This document shows positions 47,858 through 56,041 of a stretch of DNA of 64,000 nucleotides, one piece after another. The notes below the pieces were generated by a model that made no database searches, was not told where the DNA came from, and saw nothing but the letters and a program-made list of their open reading frames with translations. The first letter of the stretch is position 1, and every line of letters begins with the position of its first letter. The stretch lies in NCBI RefSeq assembly GCF_900095725.1, contig NZ_FMMP01000019.1:62001-126000 (forward strand), in the 5' to 3' direction. Source of the DNA: Cellulosilyticum sp. I15G10I2 (GTDB taxonomy: Bacteria > Bacillota > Clostridia > Lachnospirales > Cellulosilyticaceae). The position numbers and the translations under genes are program-made.

Positions 47858-47885
47858 AGTTTTTAAAATAAATATATAAATAGTG

Positions 47886-47967
47886 GTGAATAGAATTATA
47901 ATGATTCATCTCCGTTAACAAAATCCTAGAAATACTCTAATAAAAGGAGTATTTCTAGGATTTTGGA
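47886..47967 (+). repeat. ssrA-end punctuation copy C
   Basis: GTGAATAG (47886-47893) stands 21 nt before CATCTCC (47907-47913). The terminator arms AAAATCCTAGAAATACTC (47920-47937) and GAGTATTTCTAGGATTTT (47947-47964) are perfect, then TTGGAGTATT. GGATTTTGGAGT is also found right of the hairpin in copy A, so A and C are closest to each other. Confidence 0.7.
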
Positions 47968-48076
47968 GTATTAAGGGAAAATTTCTAAAAATGGTAACTT
48001 TATCATATGAATAAAAATATACTGTTGAACGTTTACGCTACGGAGCCCAACTAAATCCTTATTTAAAGACCTAAGG

Positions 48077-48610
48077 TCATGAAACAAATGCTTCAGCTGC
48101 ATCAAGTGTATCAATAGTTGCTTGTCTAGAACGATAAAAATCTCCTAAGAGTAAAGCTTTTTCAACATTGCTGATTGCATACGATAATTGCTCTAAATAA
48201 AGCAGTTGGTTACTAGTATGATTTAGAGCGTTAAAGAGAAGCAATACATCTCTATTTTGTATGCGGGTAGTTTGCACATGTGATAAATAGTCACGTAGTT
48301 GTCGACGTACAGAATCTATTTCTATATTAATTAAGTTAATACTATGCCTTAGGGAAGGAATATCTCTTATAGGTGAATCAAGTGTAAGCTGAACTAATTG
48401 AAAAGACCTGTTATGCATAGTTCTTATTTGATTTATATATTCTTGCATAATGCGTTGATGGTCAATAGGAGAGACTGGCTCGGCAGTATCAGGAGCTACA
48501 GGCAGTACTGGGTCAAAGGGTAAAGTGAAAGTAGTTAGTGAAAGATGAGTAAACATGAAAATTAACATAAAAATTGGTATTAATGATTTCAATCTTTTCG
48601 CTTTTTGCAT
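48077..48610 (-). CDS. Small secreted helical protein, unknown
   Basis: A 177-residue protein with a basic start and a hydrophobic segment (LIPIFMLIFMFTHLSLTTF) that looks like a signal peptide. A proline-rich linker (PFDPVLPVAPDTAEPVSP) and an alpha-helical domain of ~110 residues without cysteines follow. No family is recognised. The ATG at 48610 is preceded by GAGGTG at normal distance; the TTG at 48622 would overlap it. It is read towards punctuation copy C, opposite to the plus-strand cargo genes. Its downstream neighbour on the same strand is the replication-type gene. Confidence 0.6.
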   Translation of the reverse strand: MQKAKRLKSLIPIFMLIFMFTHLSLTTFTLPFDPVLPVAPDTAEPVSPIDHQRIMQEYINQIRTMHNRSFQLVQLTLDSPIRDIPSLRHSINLINIEIDSVRRQLRDYLSHVQTTRIQNRDVLLLFNALNHTSNQLLYLEQLSYAISNVEKALLLGDFYRSRQATIDTLDAAEAFVS

Positions 48611-48700
48611 GCAACACCTCAAAATATTTTTTTGAAATTAAGTTTAGTATAACATTTTTAACTATAAGATATGTATTTAGAAAAACTTAACGCAATAGTA

Positions 48701-48742
48701 CTGGGCACTACCCGGTTTTTATTAGAATTTATAAGATGCTTG
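48701..48742 (+). repeat. Short dispersed repeat X, copy 2
   Basis: This is the counterpart of 41552-41593: CTGGGCACTACCCGGTTTTT then ATTAGAATTTATAAGATGCT. Here it lies in the gap between two minus-strand genes. Confidence 0.6.
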
Positions 48743-48794
48743 AAATGCTTTTTTGTGTAAGATAAGGCCTATCACGAGATTTCTTTCATAGACA

Positions 48795-49775
48795 TTAATC
48801 TAAGGCAACAGACATGGTTGAGTATTTAGCAATCTGCCTGTCGATATACTGATCTTCAAGCTTTTCCAACTCTTCAAAATCCCAATAGTGAGAATACATA
48901 GTTGTAAACTTAGAATGAGGCTTAGGGGCAGAGGGGGTTGATGGTGAAAACTGACTTTGACGGCGGTTATTGGTATAGCAGCCTTCTAAGAGGGCAACGA
49001 ACTTGTCCTCCTGAATAAGCCAATCAAAACTAGCTCGCCATGAGCCTAGACGACCGCTTAGAAAGTCACTGTTTTCAGCTGATAAAAAGGCTTGCTTAAA
49101 GTTTTCAAGCGTTTGTCCCATATCGTACCATAGCTTTTTGAGCAGGGTTTTTCTTTTGGCAGTAAGCAGCGTAAGCTGTGGATAAGAAGGGCAGTATTGA
49201 TTAAAGAGCGCTTTAATTGTTTCATAGGGCACACACACTTTTGTAGGATGTGTGTCTTTTACTGATGTTAATAATTTGTTGTATTCTACTGATAATGGAG
49301 ATGAAGTTTTTGGATTTGCGGGGATTATGATTTGTGGTGTGCGTAGAACATCTTCTGTGTTTTCGGTGCTTTTCTCTTCAGAATATAAGATTTTGTTTGA
49401 GTCATCATCAAATAGTTCACTTAATTTAGCGTCATTTCGAATATAGTATGTTAGTCCTTTGATGCGGTCGTAGTAGGAAGCGTAGTACTTGCCGTTAAAG
49501 AGATCTTTGCTTTCTTTAAAGGCTTTTTTAGATGTATAAACCTTACCAATTTTTGAAAAAGCCGTGCGGAATTCTTGTTTGCTAAAGCCGAGTTCTTCTA
49601 CCCAGCTATCCCCTTGTTTGTAGAGCTCATGCTCACAACTATCTAGAAATTTATAAAACTTACCTCCTGTCATTTTTGCAAACCAATATTCGAGTTGTAA
49701 TAAAAGAATAGTTGCATTGATGCTGCCTGTTATTTGATTAAGTTCTGGACAATATTTGAGATGTTTCATAGACAT
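48795..49775 (-). CDS. Plasmid/ICE-type protein with replication-initiator-like N-terminus
   Basis: A 326-residue protein. The N-terminal ~120 residues (GSINATILLLQLEYWFAKM, GDSWVEELGFSKQEFRTAFSKIG, YYDRIKGLTYYIRNDAKL) look like the winged-helix domain found in proteins of conjugative elements and phages that are often annotated as replication or replisome-organiser proteins. The C-terminal half contains a short DnaD/phage-type helical region (LKKLWYDMGQTLENFKQAFLS, GSWRASFDWLIQED). I have no firm function. The start is supported by GGAGAG nine bases upstream. Its presence supports a mobile origin of this segment, although no relaxase or integrase is beside it. Confidence 0.5.
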   Translation of the reverse strand: MSMKHLKYCPELNQITGSINATILLLQLEYWFAKMTGGKFYKFLDSCEHELYKQGDSWVEELGFSKQEFRTAFSKIGKVYTSKKAFKESKDLFNGKYYASYYDRIKGLTYYIRNDAKLSELFDDDSNKILYSEEKSTENTEDVLRTPQIIIPANPKTSSPLSVEYNKLLTSVKDTHPTKVCVPYETIKALFNQYCPSYPQLTLLTAKRKTLLKKLWYDMGQTLENFKQAFLSAENSDFLSGRLGSWRASFDWLIQEDKFVALLEGCYTNNRRQSQFSPSTPSAPKPHSKFTTMYSHYWDFEELEKLEDQYIDRQIAKYSTMSVALD

Positions 49776-50107
49776 AGTATCGTTCTCTCCTTTAAACTTT
49801 CTGGATATTTATCTTCTTAATATGATATATGTCTTGAAAAGGAAGATTCCCTAAACAATAGTGTACTCAATTTAAGTTTTTGTTTGAATAGTATGATAAA
49901 AATAATAAAACCTGTTATAATAAGGGGAAATAGGGCTAAAATTTTGATAGTCTAGCAATAATACAAGAATAAAAACATAAAATTAGATTGTTAAAGAAGA
50001 AATCAATCATGGTTCATAATGAATGGCAAAAATATAAATATTTCTGTCGAGAATTTTAGTAGGATTTTAAGCGCTACAGATGCCAAGTATATCAATTAGT
50101 GAATTTA
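49776..50107. other. Gap with no recognised feature
   Basis: 332 A/T-rich bases between the replication-type gene and a helicase remnant. I see no gene or strong hairpin. Confidence 0.4.
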
Positions 50108-50398
50108 ATGTCTAAAAAAGATTTTGAGGTTATTGTTTTATTAGAGGAGCTAAAAACAAGTGAGAGAAAAGAAGCTATTAGAAAAATTAGAGTACTCAAA
50201 GAAGATGAGTGATTTGTAATCGTTGCTACAGGAAAGATGAGTGGTGAAGCTTTTGATGAAGACAGACTAGATACATTATTTATGGCAATGTCGATTGCAT
50301 GGAAGGGCACAATTACTCAGTATGTAGGAAGACTACACAGAAACTTCCAGGGAAAAGAAGAAGTTTTAATCTATGAGACTATGATGAAAATTCATTGA
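50108..50398 (+). pseudogene. DEAD/DEAH-box helicase, C-terminal remnant
   Basis: After an in-frame TGA at 50210-50212, the frame reads FVIVATGKMSGEAFDEDRLD, then AMSIAWKGTITQYVGRLHRN and GKEEVLIYE. These are motifs V and VI of a superfamily 2 helicase of the kind found in large restriction-type DEAD helicases. The N-terminal two thirds, including the Walker motifs, are absent, and there is no ribosome binding site at the ATG. It is a relic of a larger system, perhaps linked to the DUF1016 nuclease just behind it. Confidence 0.7.
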
Positions 50399-50485
50399 TC
50401 CGAATTTAGGATGAGGAATTAGCTGCTGAGCTGGTTGTGTGATTGTAGAATTAAGATAATAATTGAAAGAGAGGTACTGTCCTAA

Positions 50486-51487
50486 ATGAATGATATCACA
50501 AAGGATTTTATAGGTGTTGTTGAGCTAATAAAGAATGCAAGGGAAAATGCCATTCGTAAGGTGAATGAAGAACTCATCCTACTTTATTGGAACATCGGTA
50601 AATATATTTCAGAGCAACTTGAAAGTCAAAAGTGGGGGAGCTCATATGTAGATGATTTAGCTTCGTATATTGCTTAGAATTATCCTGAAATAAAGGGATT
50701 CAACCGAAGAGGCCTTTATAGAATGAAGCAGTTTTACGAAGCATACAAAAATAATAAGTTTGTGTCACCACTGGTGACACAAATAAGTTGGACAAACCAT
50801 CTATTGATTTTGTCTAGCACGAAAACAGATGAAGAAAAAGAGTTTTACATTAAATTATGTCTGAAAGAAAAATATTCAAAAAGAGAGCTCCAAAGACAGC
50901 TCGATAGTGGATATTTTGAAAGATATATGCTCTCGACTGAAAAATTAGAGCCCATGCCTGCTGTAAATGCTATCAAAAGCAACTTTTTAGACACTTATGT
51001 CCTTGAATTTTTGAGTTTGCCTGAAAAATTTTCTGAGAACGAGTTAAAAAAAGCAATCATAGCTAACTTGAAGAATTTTATCCTTGAGATTGGCAAAGAT
51101 TTTACTTATGTTGGTGAAGAGTATAGAGTGATGGTTGGAAACAGTGATTATTATATTGATTTGTTGTTCTATCACCGCGGATTGGCTTGTTTAGTGGCCT
51201 TTGAACTGAAAATTGGCGCATTTAAACCAGAGCACATTGGGAAAATGAATTTTTATCTTGAAGCACTTGATCGAGAACATAAAAAGAATAATGAGAATCC
51301 AAGTGTCGGCGTTATCCTCTGTGCAAGTAAAGAAGATGAAGTCGTTGAATTTGCTTTATCAAGAAGTTTGTCGCCGACACTAATATCAGAGTATACTTTG
51401 AAACTCATTGATAAGAAACTTTTAAGACAAAAACTTCATGAGTTAACTGAAATGGCTGATTTTAAGCAGATTGAGAATGAAGAATAA
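50486..51487 (+). pseudogene. DUF1016/YhcG-type PD-(D/E)XK nuclease interrupted by a stop codon
   Basis: The N-terminal DUF1016 part (residues 1-63: ELILLYWNIGKYISEQLES, WGSSYVDDLASYIA) is followed by TAG at 50675-50677. The same frame then resumes with NYPEIKGFNRRGLYRMKQFY and runs to 51487. The C-terminal nuclease motifs are intact: YIDLLFYHRG and VAFELKIGAFKPEHIGKMNF. Without the stop it would be a normal ~333-residue protein. The single nonsense change implies recent inactivation, or unusual readthrough. The second half has no own ribosome binding site at the ATG at 50723. Confidence 0.85.
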
Positions 51488-51610
51488 ATTATTATATTAA
51501 TTAAAATGGAAAATCAAATTTGACAGACACTGTCTGTTGTATGCTATAAGATGCTTACTAAATAGCCAAGAACGCGAACATTAAGGAGAAGTGCTTGAAG
51601 ATATGAGTAA

Positions 51611-51880
51611 AAGGAGAAATATTTAAAAGGTTATTTGATTTATAAAACAGGTATGCTGCAAGAAGGACATAGCTTAATCAAGCTTTGTAAAAAAGCAAGT
51701 ATACATAATACTGAATTTAGGAAGTTTATTAAAGATTGTGCGTTCTTAAATGGCTATTATATAGAAACAAGATATCCAGCAGAAGATCCTCTTATTGCAG
51801 AAGAGGAAGATGTAAAAGAAGGTATGAAGTTTGCAGAGTCATTTGTTAAATTTATTAAGGATGAAATAGTAAAGCAATAG
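51611..51880 (+). pseudogene. HEPN-domain protein, N-terminally truncated
   Basis: The frame opens right after a stop at 51608-51610 and reads KEKYLKGYLIYKTG, EGHSLIKLCKKAS, YYIETRYPAEDP, EGMKFAESFVKFIKDE. This is the second half of a HEPN domain of the MNT-HEPN type. The first ~35-45 residues are missing, and no nucleotidyltransferase partner is present. It ends 41 bp before the core of punctuation copy E, the same position relative to the repeat as the RelE fragment at copy B. Confidence 0.7.
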
Positions 51881-51898
51881 AGTGAGATGGCATAATGT

Positions 51899-52065
51899 GT
51901 GATTATAGAGTAATCAGCCTCACCACCATGATTATAACCCACGAATTTCTAACAAGTTAGTTAGAATTCGTGGGTTCTTTGTATTTTAGCTTACTAAATT
52001 AGACATGAAATATTTACTAATTTCAAAGAGCGCATAAGGCTGATGGTCCAAGTGCTTGATTATCT
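51899..52065 (+). repeat. ssrA-end punctuation copy E, with right-arm match
   Basis: GTGATTATAG (51899-51908) lies 22 nt before the core CTCACCACCATG (51919-51930), then ATTATAACCC and the 41-nt hairpin (51936-51976), nearly identical to the ssrA terminator. The following TTTGTATTTTAG parallels the ssrA downstream flank, and CAAGTGCTTGATTATCT at 52049-52065 repeats the 18-mer at 30143-30160 at the same distance from the core. This is the most extensive copy. Confidence 0.8.
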
Positions 52066-52884
52066 TTAATTCTTATACTTCGCGATGAACCACTCAATAA
52101 GACTTCGTGAAATGCTGAGAGGACCAGGGATATTAGGAAGCTCATGGGCACCAAACCACCTGGCATCTGAGATCTCATTTTCGTCTATTTTGATCTCTCC
52201 GCTTGCATGTTCTGCTGTAAAGGCAATCATAAGAGAATTGGGAAATGGCCAGGGTTGACTGCCAAAATACTCTATGTTTTTTATTTCTATACCCACTTCT
52301 TCGCGTACTTCCCTTTTTATACATTCCTCTAGGGTTTCACCAGCTTCCACGAAACCTGCTAGTACGCTGTACATAGTTGTGGTGAAGTTTGTGTTGCTGG
52401 CAAGAAGAAGTTTGTCGCCTTTAGTAACGGCTACTATAACTGCTGGAGACAAGCGTGGGTAGGAGGTATGACCACATGCTGGACATACTTTAGCGTGCTC
52501 ATCAGCCTTTGTAAGAGTAGCTTTACCACAAACACCACAGAATCTATGGGTTTCATCCCATGAAATGATTTGGACTGCGCGGAAAGCTGCTTGGAGCATG
52601 GTGTTATCTATTTGGCTATTTAATACTCTAAGTCCTATAAATTCCATGTCATTAGGAATGACATGATCTTCGGGAAATCTTGCCACATAGCAGGGAAGAT
52701 CATCTAGGCTGCCTATGTAGAATTTATTACTTATATTAATTTCCCAATTTAAAATATCTGCAGATGTGGGAATAGTAAATTCTTTATCGCGTTTTTTTAC
52801 AAGGATATTATTTTGTTGAAAGAGAAAAATATAAAATAGTTTATTTTGACTTCTGGGAGTAGTGCTTCCAAGGATAAAGTTCAT
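52066..52884 (-). CDS. nudC: NADH pyrophosphatase (NudC, Nudix family)
   Basis: NudC hydrolyses NAD(H) to NMN(H) and AMP and in some bacteria removes NAD caps from RNA. The ~272-residue protein has the zinc ribbon CGVCGKATLTKADEHAKVCP with two CxxC pairs. It also has the Nudix box GFVEAGETLEECIKREVREE, and directly after it the NudC-specific SQPWPFPNS. The start at 52884 (MNFILGSTT) suits the family better than the upstream ATG at 52923; neither has a strong ribosome binding site. It lies alone on the minus strand behind punctuation copy E. Confidence 0.9.
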   Translation of the reverse strand: MNFILGSTTPRSQNKLFYIFLFQQNNILVKKRDKEFTIPTSADILNWEINISNKFYIGSLDDLPCYVARFPEDHVIPNDMEFIGLRVLNSQIDNTMLQAAFRAVQIISWDETHRFCGVCGKATLTKADEHAKVCPACGHTSYPRLSPAVIVAVTKGDKLLLASNTNFTTTMYSVLAGFVEAGETLEECIKREVREEVGIEIKNIEYFGSQPWPFPNSLMIAFTAEHASGEIKIDENEISDARWFGAHELPNIPGPLSISRSLIEWFIAKYKN

Positions 52885-52923
52885 AATTAATACCTGTGCT
52901 TTCTGTATACTTGTAAATACCAT

Positions 52924-53169
52924 TACAGATTCTATTATAACATGACATGCTATAATATCGGTTAATTATATCTGTTCCTGACGGATTTTCCGTTCTATGA
53001 TTTGTACAATCATTTATTCATCTTCTACTTTCCACACAGGAAATTCCTACGTATTCGGAAGACTCTAGGCTATGCCGGAAGTTTTAATTGGGGAGATAGT
53101 TGAATGTGATAGCGTAAGCCATTAGCATAAATGAGCTACAAATTTTGTTAGTATATTATCTAGAATATA
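52924..53169. other. Gap upstream of the GntR operon
   Basis: Divergent intergenic space between nudC and the GntR-regulated operon. I see no gene or recognisable RNA; the promoter and operator follow at 53170. Confidence 0.4.
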
Positions 53170-53232
53170 TTGACAATATTAAAAAAAAAGTATATAACTT
53201 ACTTAAGTGGTTAATTGGTTAACTAACTAACC
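53170..53232 (+). promoter_or_regulatory. Promoter and palindromic operator of the GntR/ABC operon
   Basis: TTGACA (53170-53175) and TATAAC (53193-53198) are 17 bases apart. Just downstream, 53209-53232 is a 24-bp imperfect palindrome centred on GTTAAC, beginning GGTTAATT and ending CTAACTAACC, with 20 of 24 positions symmetrical. Its position would block initiation, as expected for autorepression by the YtrA-type regulator encoded next. Confidence 0.65.
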
Positions 53233-53296
53233 GAATAGGTGTGCGGCGTTTAATAATAGGGATAAGTCTAGAGGCAGATAAAGTGAGGTGAAGACA

Positions 53297-53671
53297 GTGA
53301 AATATATATTAAATGATGAAGAACCTATTTATATTCAAATTGCTAGAGGAATAGAAGATGAGATTCTACAAGGAGGCATTCTAGAGGAAACGCAAATTCC
53401 ATCAACCAATGAATTTTCAAGGATCTATCAAATTAATCCAGCGACAGTATTAAAAGGGATTAATCTCCTTGTGGACCGTAGTATCTTATATAAAAAGAGG
53501 GGGATTGGCATGTTTGTAGGTACAGGCGCTATGGAAGCGATAAAAGAAGCAAGAAAAGAGAGTTTTAAGCAAGTTGTTATTGCTAATCTTTTTCAAGAAG
53601 CAAAGAAACTCGGGATTAGTAAACAAGATTTAATTGAGATGATCCAAAATAGTAAGGAGGTGGTGGAATAA
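53297..53671 (+). CDS. GntR-family (YtrA subfamily) regulator
   Basis: A 124-residue repressor of the short YtrA type: a GntR winged helix (EEPIYIQIARGIEDEIL, TQIPSTNEFSRIYQINPATV) and a small helical tail in place of a large ligand domain. Such proteins control ABC exporters that respond to cell-envelope antibiotics. Start GTG at 53297 with GAGGTG just upstream; an in-frame GTG at 53288 lies inside that site. Its stop overlaps the ATG of the ABC ATPase gene, so the genes are coupled. Confidence 0.88.
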   Translation: MKYILNDEEPIYIQIARGIEDEILQGGILEETQIPSTNEFSRIYQINPATVLKGINLLVDRSILYKKRGIGMFVGTGAMEAIKEARKESFKQVVIANLFQEAKKLGISKQDLIEMIQNSKEVVE

Positions 53672-54588
53672 TGGAAGATTTCGCGGTAAAAATCAATCAT
53701 TTAAATTATGCTTTTCAAGATAAAAAGGTCTTAAAAGATATTTCATTAGCGTTAGAAAGAGATAAAATCTATGGGCTGTTAGGTAAAAATGGGGCTGGTA
53801 AAACAACACTTATTAATCTTTTAGTTAATCAGCTCATTGCCAAGGAGGGGGAAATTGAAATTTTTGGAAAAGACCCTCGTAAAGAAACCGGGGTTTTAGA
53901 AAAAGTATGTGTCATAAGAGAAGGGGAGTTTTATGCACCCTATATGAAGGTTAAAGCTATTTTTGAGCTTTATAGCAGGTTTTATCCACTTTATGATAAG
54001 TTTCTAGAGCAAAAATTAGTGGAACTTTTTGAGCTACCTGTTAATAAACCTTATCAAAAGTTTTCTAGAGGGATGAAAACCTTAGTATTTAATATTATTG
54101 GCCTTTGTACACATGCCGAGCTCACTCTTTTTGATGAACCAACCTTAGGATTAGATGCCGTCAATAGAGAGCAGTTTTATACTATTTTATTAGAAGAATA
54201 TGCTAAAAATCCCCGTACTATCGTTCTTTCTACCCATCTTATTGACGAGATCGAAAATCTATTAGAGCGCGTCGTTATTATTAATCAAGGGAAAATACTG
54301 TTACATGAAGATGTAGAGGAGTTTAAAGCAAAGGGGTTCTATTTAACAGGACTTCAAGAAGCATTTGAAGGGATGCATGCATTAGAAGGCAAGAGACTTA
54401 AAGAAAGCTTTGGAAAAACCCACGTCTATAGCTATTTGGGAACATTGACAAATGAAGATAAAGAAAAGATTAGAAAAGCAAATATAGAGGTATCGCCTAT
54501 GGGGCTTCAAAAGGCTTTTGTAGAGTTAACAAGGGGAAAGGAGCCGGAGTATGAAGGAATTAAAAAGAACCTTGAGTTTCTTAAATGA
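53671..54588 (+). CDS. ABC transporter ATP-binding protein
   Basis: The ATPase subunit (305 residues) of a drug- or peptide-type ABC exporter. Walker A is GLLGKNGAGKTTLINLL and Walker B ELTLFDEPTLGLD. The signature region, KFSRGMKTL, is a variant of the usual LSGGM form. The switch His is in STHLIDEIENLL. A C-terminal extension of ~90 residues, typical for exporters of the BcrA/YtrB kind, follows. It overlaps the GntR gene at the start and the first permease gene by 38 bp at the end. The operon would export a peptide antibiotic or adjust the envelope under stress; the substrate is unknown. Confidence 0.9.
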   Translation: MEDFAVKINHLNYAFQDKKVLKDISLALERDKIYGLLGKNGAGKTTLINLLVNQLIAKEGEIEIFGKDPRKETGVLEKVCVIREGEFYAPYMKVKAIFELYSRFYPLYDKFLEQKLVELFELPVNKPYQKFSRGMKTLVFNIIGLCTHAELTLFDEPTLGLDAVNREQFYTILLEEYAKNPRTIVLSTHLIDEIENLLERVVIINQGKILLHEDVEEFKAKGFYLTGLQEAFEGMHALEGKRLKESFGKTHVYSYLGTLTNEDKEKIRKANIEVSPMGLQKAFVELTRGKEPEYEGIKKNLEFLK

Positions 54589-55261
54589 TACGTGTAAAAA
54601 AGAGTATTATAAGGTTTTATGGATTGTGGTGATAGTAGATTGTATTGAAATACTTGCAAAGGCTCAAATTTATTATTCTAAGAAAAGAGAATATATAACA
54701 TGCTGCCTGCATGATAATCATATCATCGTGTTACTGCTTGCTGTATTGGGAATGGGCGTTTTATATAGTAGCAGAGAATTTGATGGCTATATGAAGGTTG
54801 CAGCTAAAAGAAAAGAATATCTTAGGGGTTTTTTGATTTACAGCGGCTTATTAAGTTTAGGGATTTTAGTGCTTAATCGAGTAATCACGTTAATCCTTAG
54901 TGCGCTAGTTATTTACATACTAGGTATTCCGGTTGAGTTTTTTTCTTCGGTAGACTTTGCTAAGGAGTGGGTTATTTATTTATGGGGTATGAATTTAGGT
55001 TTTTTTATAGGAGCTGTCTTTTATCGTATGCGCAAAAGAACCTTTTGGGTTATGAGCTTTATGGCAGGATATGTGCTGGTACGCATAGCCATGGGTGGTT
55101 ATTTCTTGGGAATGAACATGGAAGAGGTGCACCAAGGTATATGGAAAATAGTTGAGCATTTTAAAGGAATAGGTCTTTTGTTTGTTTCAGTTTTTATGCT
55201 GGGCAGTGTGCTCCTTTTAAGAAAGGCACCTATTAAGACTTATGCCCATGATATGTTATAA
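54551..55261 (+). CDS. ABC exporter permease subunit 1
   Basis: A 236-residue membrane protein with six hydrophobic segments (for example LWIVVIVDCIEIL, IIVLLLAVLGMGVLY, ALVIYILGIPVEFF, WGMNLGFFIGAVFY, FMAGYVLVRIAMGGYFL and the last near 210-228). It ends in the motif RKAPIKTYAHDML. The next gene ends in almost the same words (VKAPIKQYAHDLI), so the two permeases are diverged paralogues forming a heterodimer. The ATG overlaps the ATPase gene and has GGAGCCGGAG before it. Confidence 0.8.
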   Translation: MKELKRTLSFLNDTCKKEYYKVLWIVVIVDCIEILAKAQIYYSKKREYITCCLHDNHIIVLLLAVLGMGVLYSSREFDGYMKVAAKRKEYLRGFLIYSGLLSLGILVLNRVITLILSALVIYILGIPVEFFSSVDFAKEWVIYLWGMNLGFFIGAVFYRMRKRTFWVMSFMAGYVLVRIAMGGYFLGMNMEEVHQGIWKIVEHFKGIGLLFVSVFMLGSVLLLRKAPIKTYAHDML

Positions 55262-55277
55262 AAAAGGGGGCGATGAG

Positions 55278-56000
55278 ATGCAAAATAAAATGATTTATAA
55301 AAATTTGAGTGATCAATTTATAAAAAGAACAGGTATTTTGCTCGTTGTTATAAGCGTTTGGCTAGGCATAGATAGCCTTGGAGCTTATAGGGCGTACATA
55401 CAGGCAAAGGGCATAACATATGTGGTTTTTGCTACGCCGTATATTTTAGGGATTAGCTTTTTATTGATTACAGGGTGCTTATATAGCTATTATCAATATG
55501 AGATTTATTTGAGTATACAAGCAAAACGCCAAACCTATCTAAAAGGTATTATTGTGGTGGGAACCTTAGGCAGTATAGGGTTTATAAGTTTGGTATACGG
55601 CCTTGCGCAGGTTGCTACGGCTTTTGCTAGAGTTATTATGCCAAGTGATGTAGTAAAGGATAGTTTTCCATTAAGTATAGAGGGGATGCTTAACTTATGG
55701 GGGATAGGACTTGTTGCATTTGCATTAGGTTTTTTTGTAGGCGCATTATTTTATAGGTTTAAAAGGGTTACGGCGGTCTGTGTTACAAGTACACCGCTAC
55801 TTGTCTTTATTATTAGTCTATTATCAAACTATTTATTCGAAAACGATGGAAGTATGTATTTGATGCTTAGTATGATGCTTGTTGTAAAATCCCTAGTAGG
55901 GGGGATTGGACAAATCATCTATATACTCTTATTTTGGATGATGGGTTATCAATTACTTGTTAAGGCACCTATTAAGCAATATGCCCATGACCTCATCTGA
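55278..56000 (+). CDS. ABC exporter permease subunit 2
   Basis: A 240-residue paralogue of the preceding permease, with about six membrane segments (LLVVISVWLGIDSLGAY, PYILGISFLLITGCLYSYY, GSIGFISLVYGLAQVATAF, GIGLVAFALGFFVGALFY, LLVFIISLLSNYLF, GIGQIIYILLFWMMGY) and the C-terminal VKAPIKQYAHDLI. The frame opens earlier (55242), but the ATG at 55278 has GGGGG seven bases upstream and avoids a long overlap. A penicillin-binding protein gene starts 41 bp downstream in the same direction. Confidence 0.8.
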   Translation: MQNKMIYKNLSDQFIKRTGILLVVISVWLGIDSLGAYRAYIQAKGITYVVFATPYILGISFLLITGCLYSYYQYEIYLSIQAKRQTYLKGIIVVGTLGSIGFISLVYGLAQVATAFARVIMPSDVVKDSFPLSIEGMLNLWGIGLVAFALGFFVGALFYRFKRVTAVCVTSTPLLVFIISLLSNYLFENDGSMYLMLSMMLVVKSLVGGIGQIIYILLFWMMGYQLLVKAPIKQYAHDLI

Positions 56001-56041
56001 GTCATAATGTAAATAGGTAAAGAGAAGGGAGATTAAAGCGT

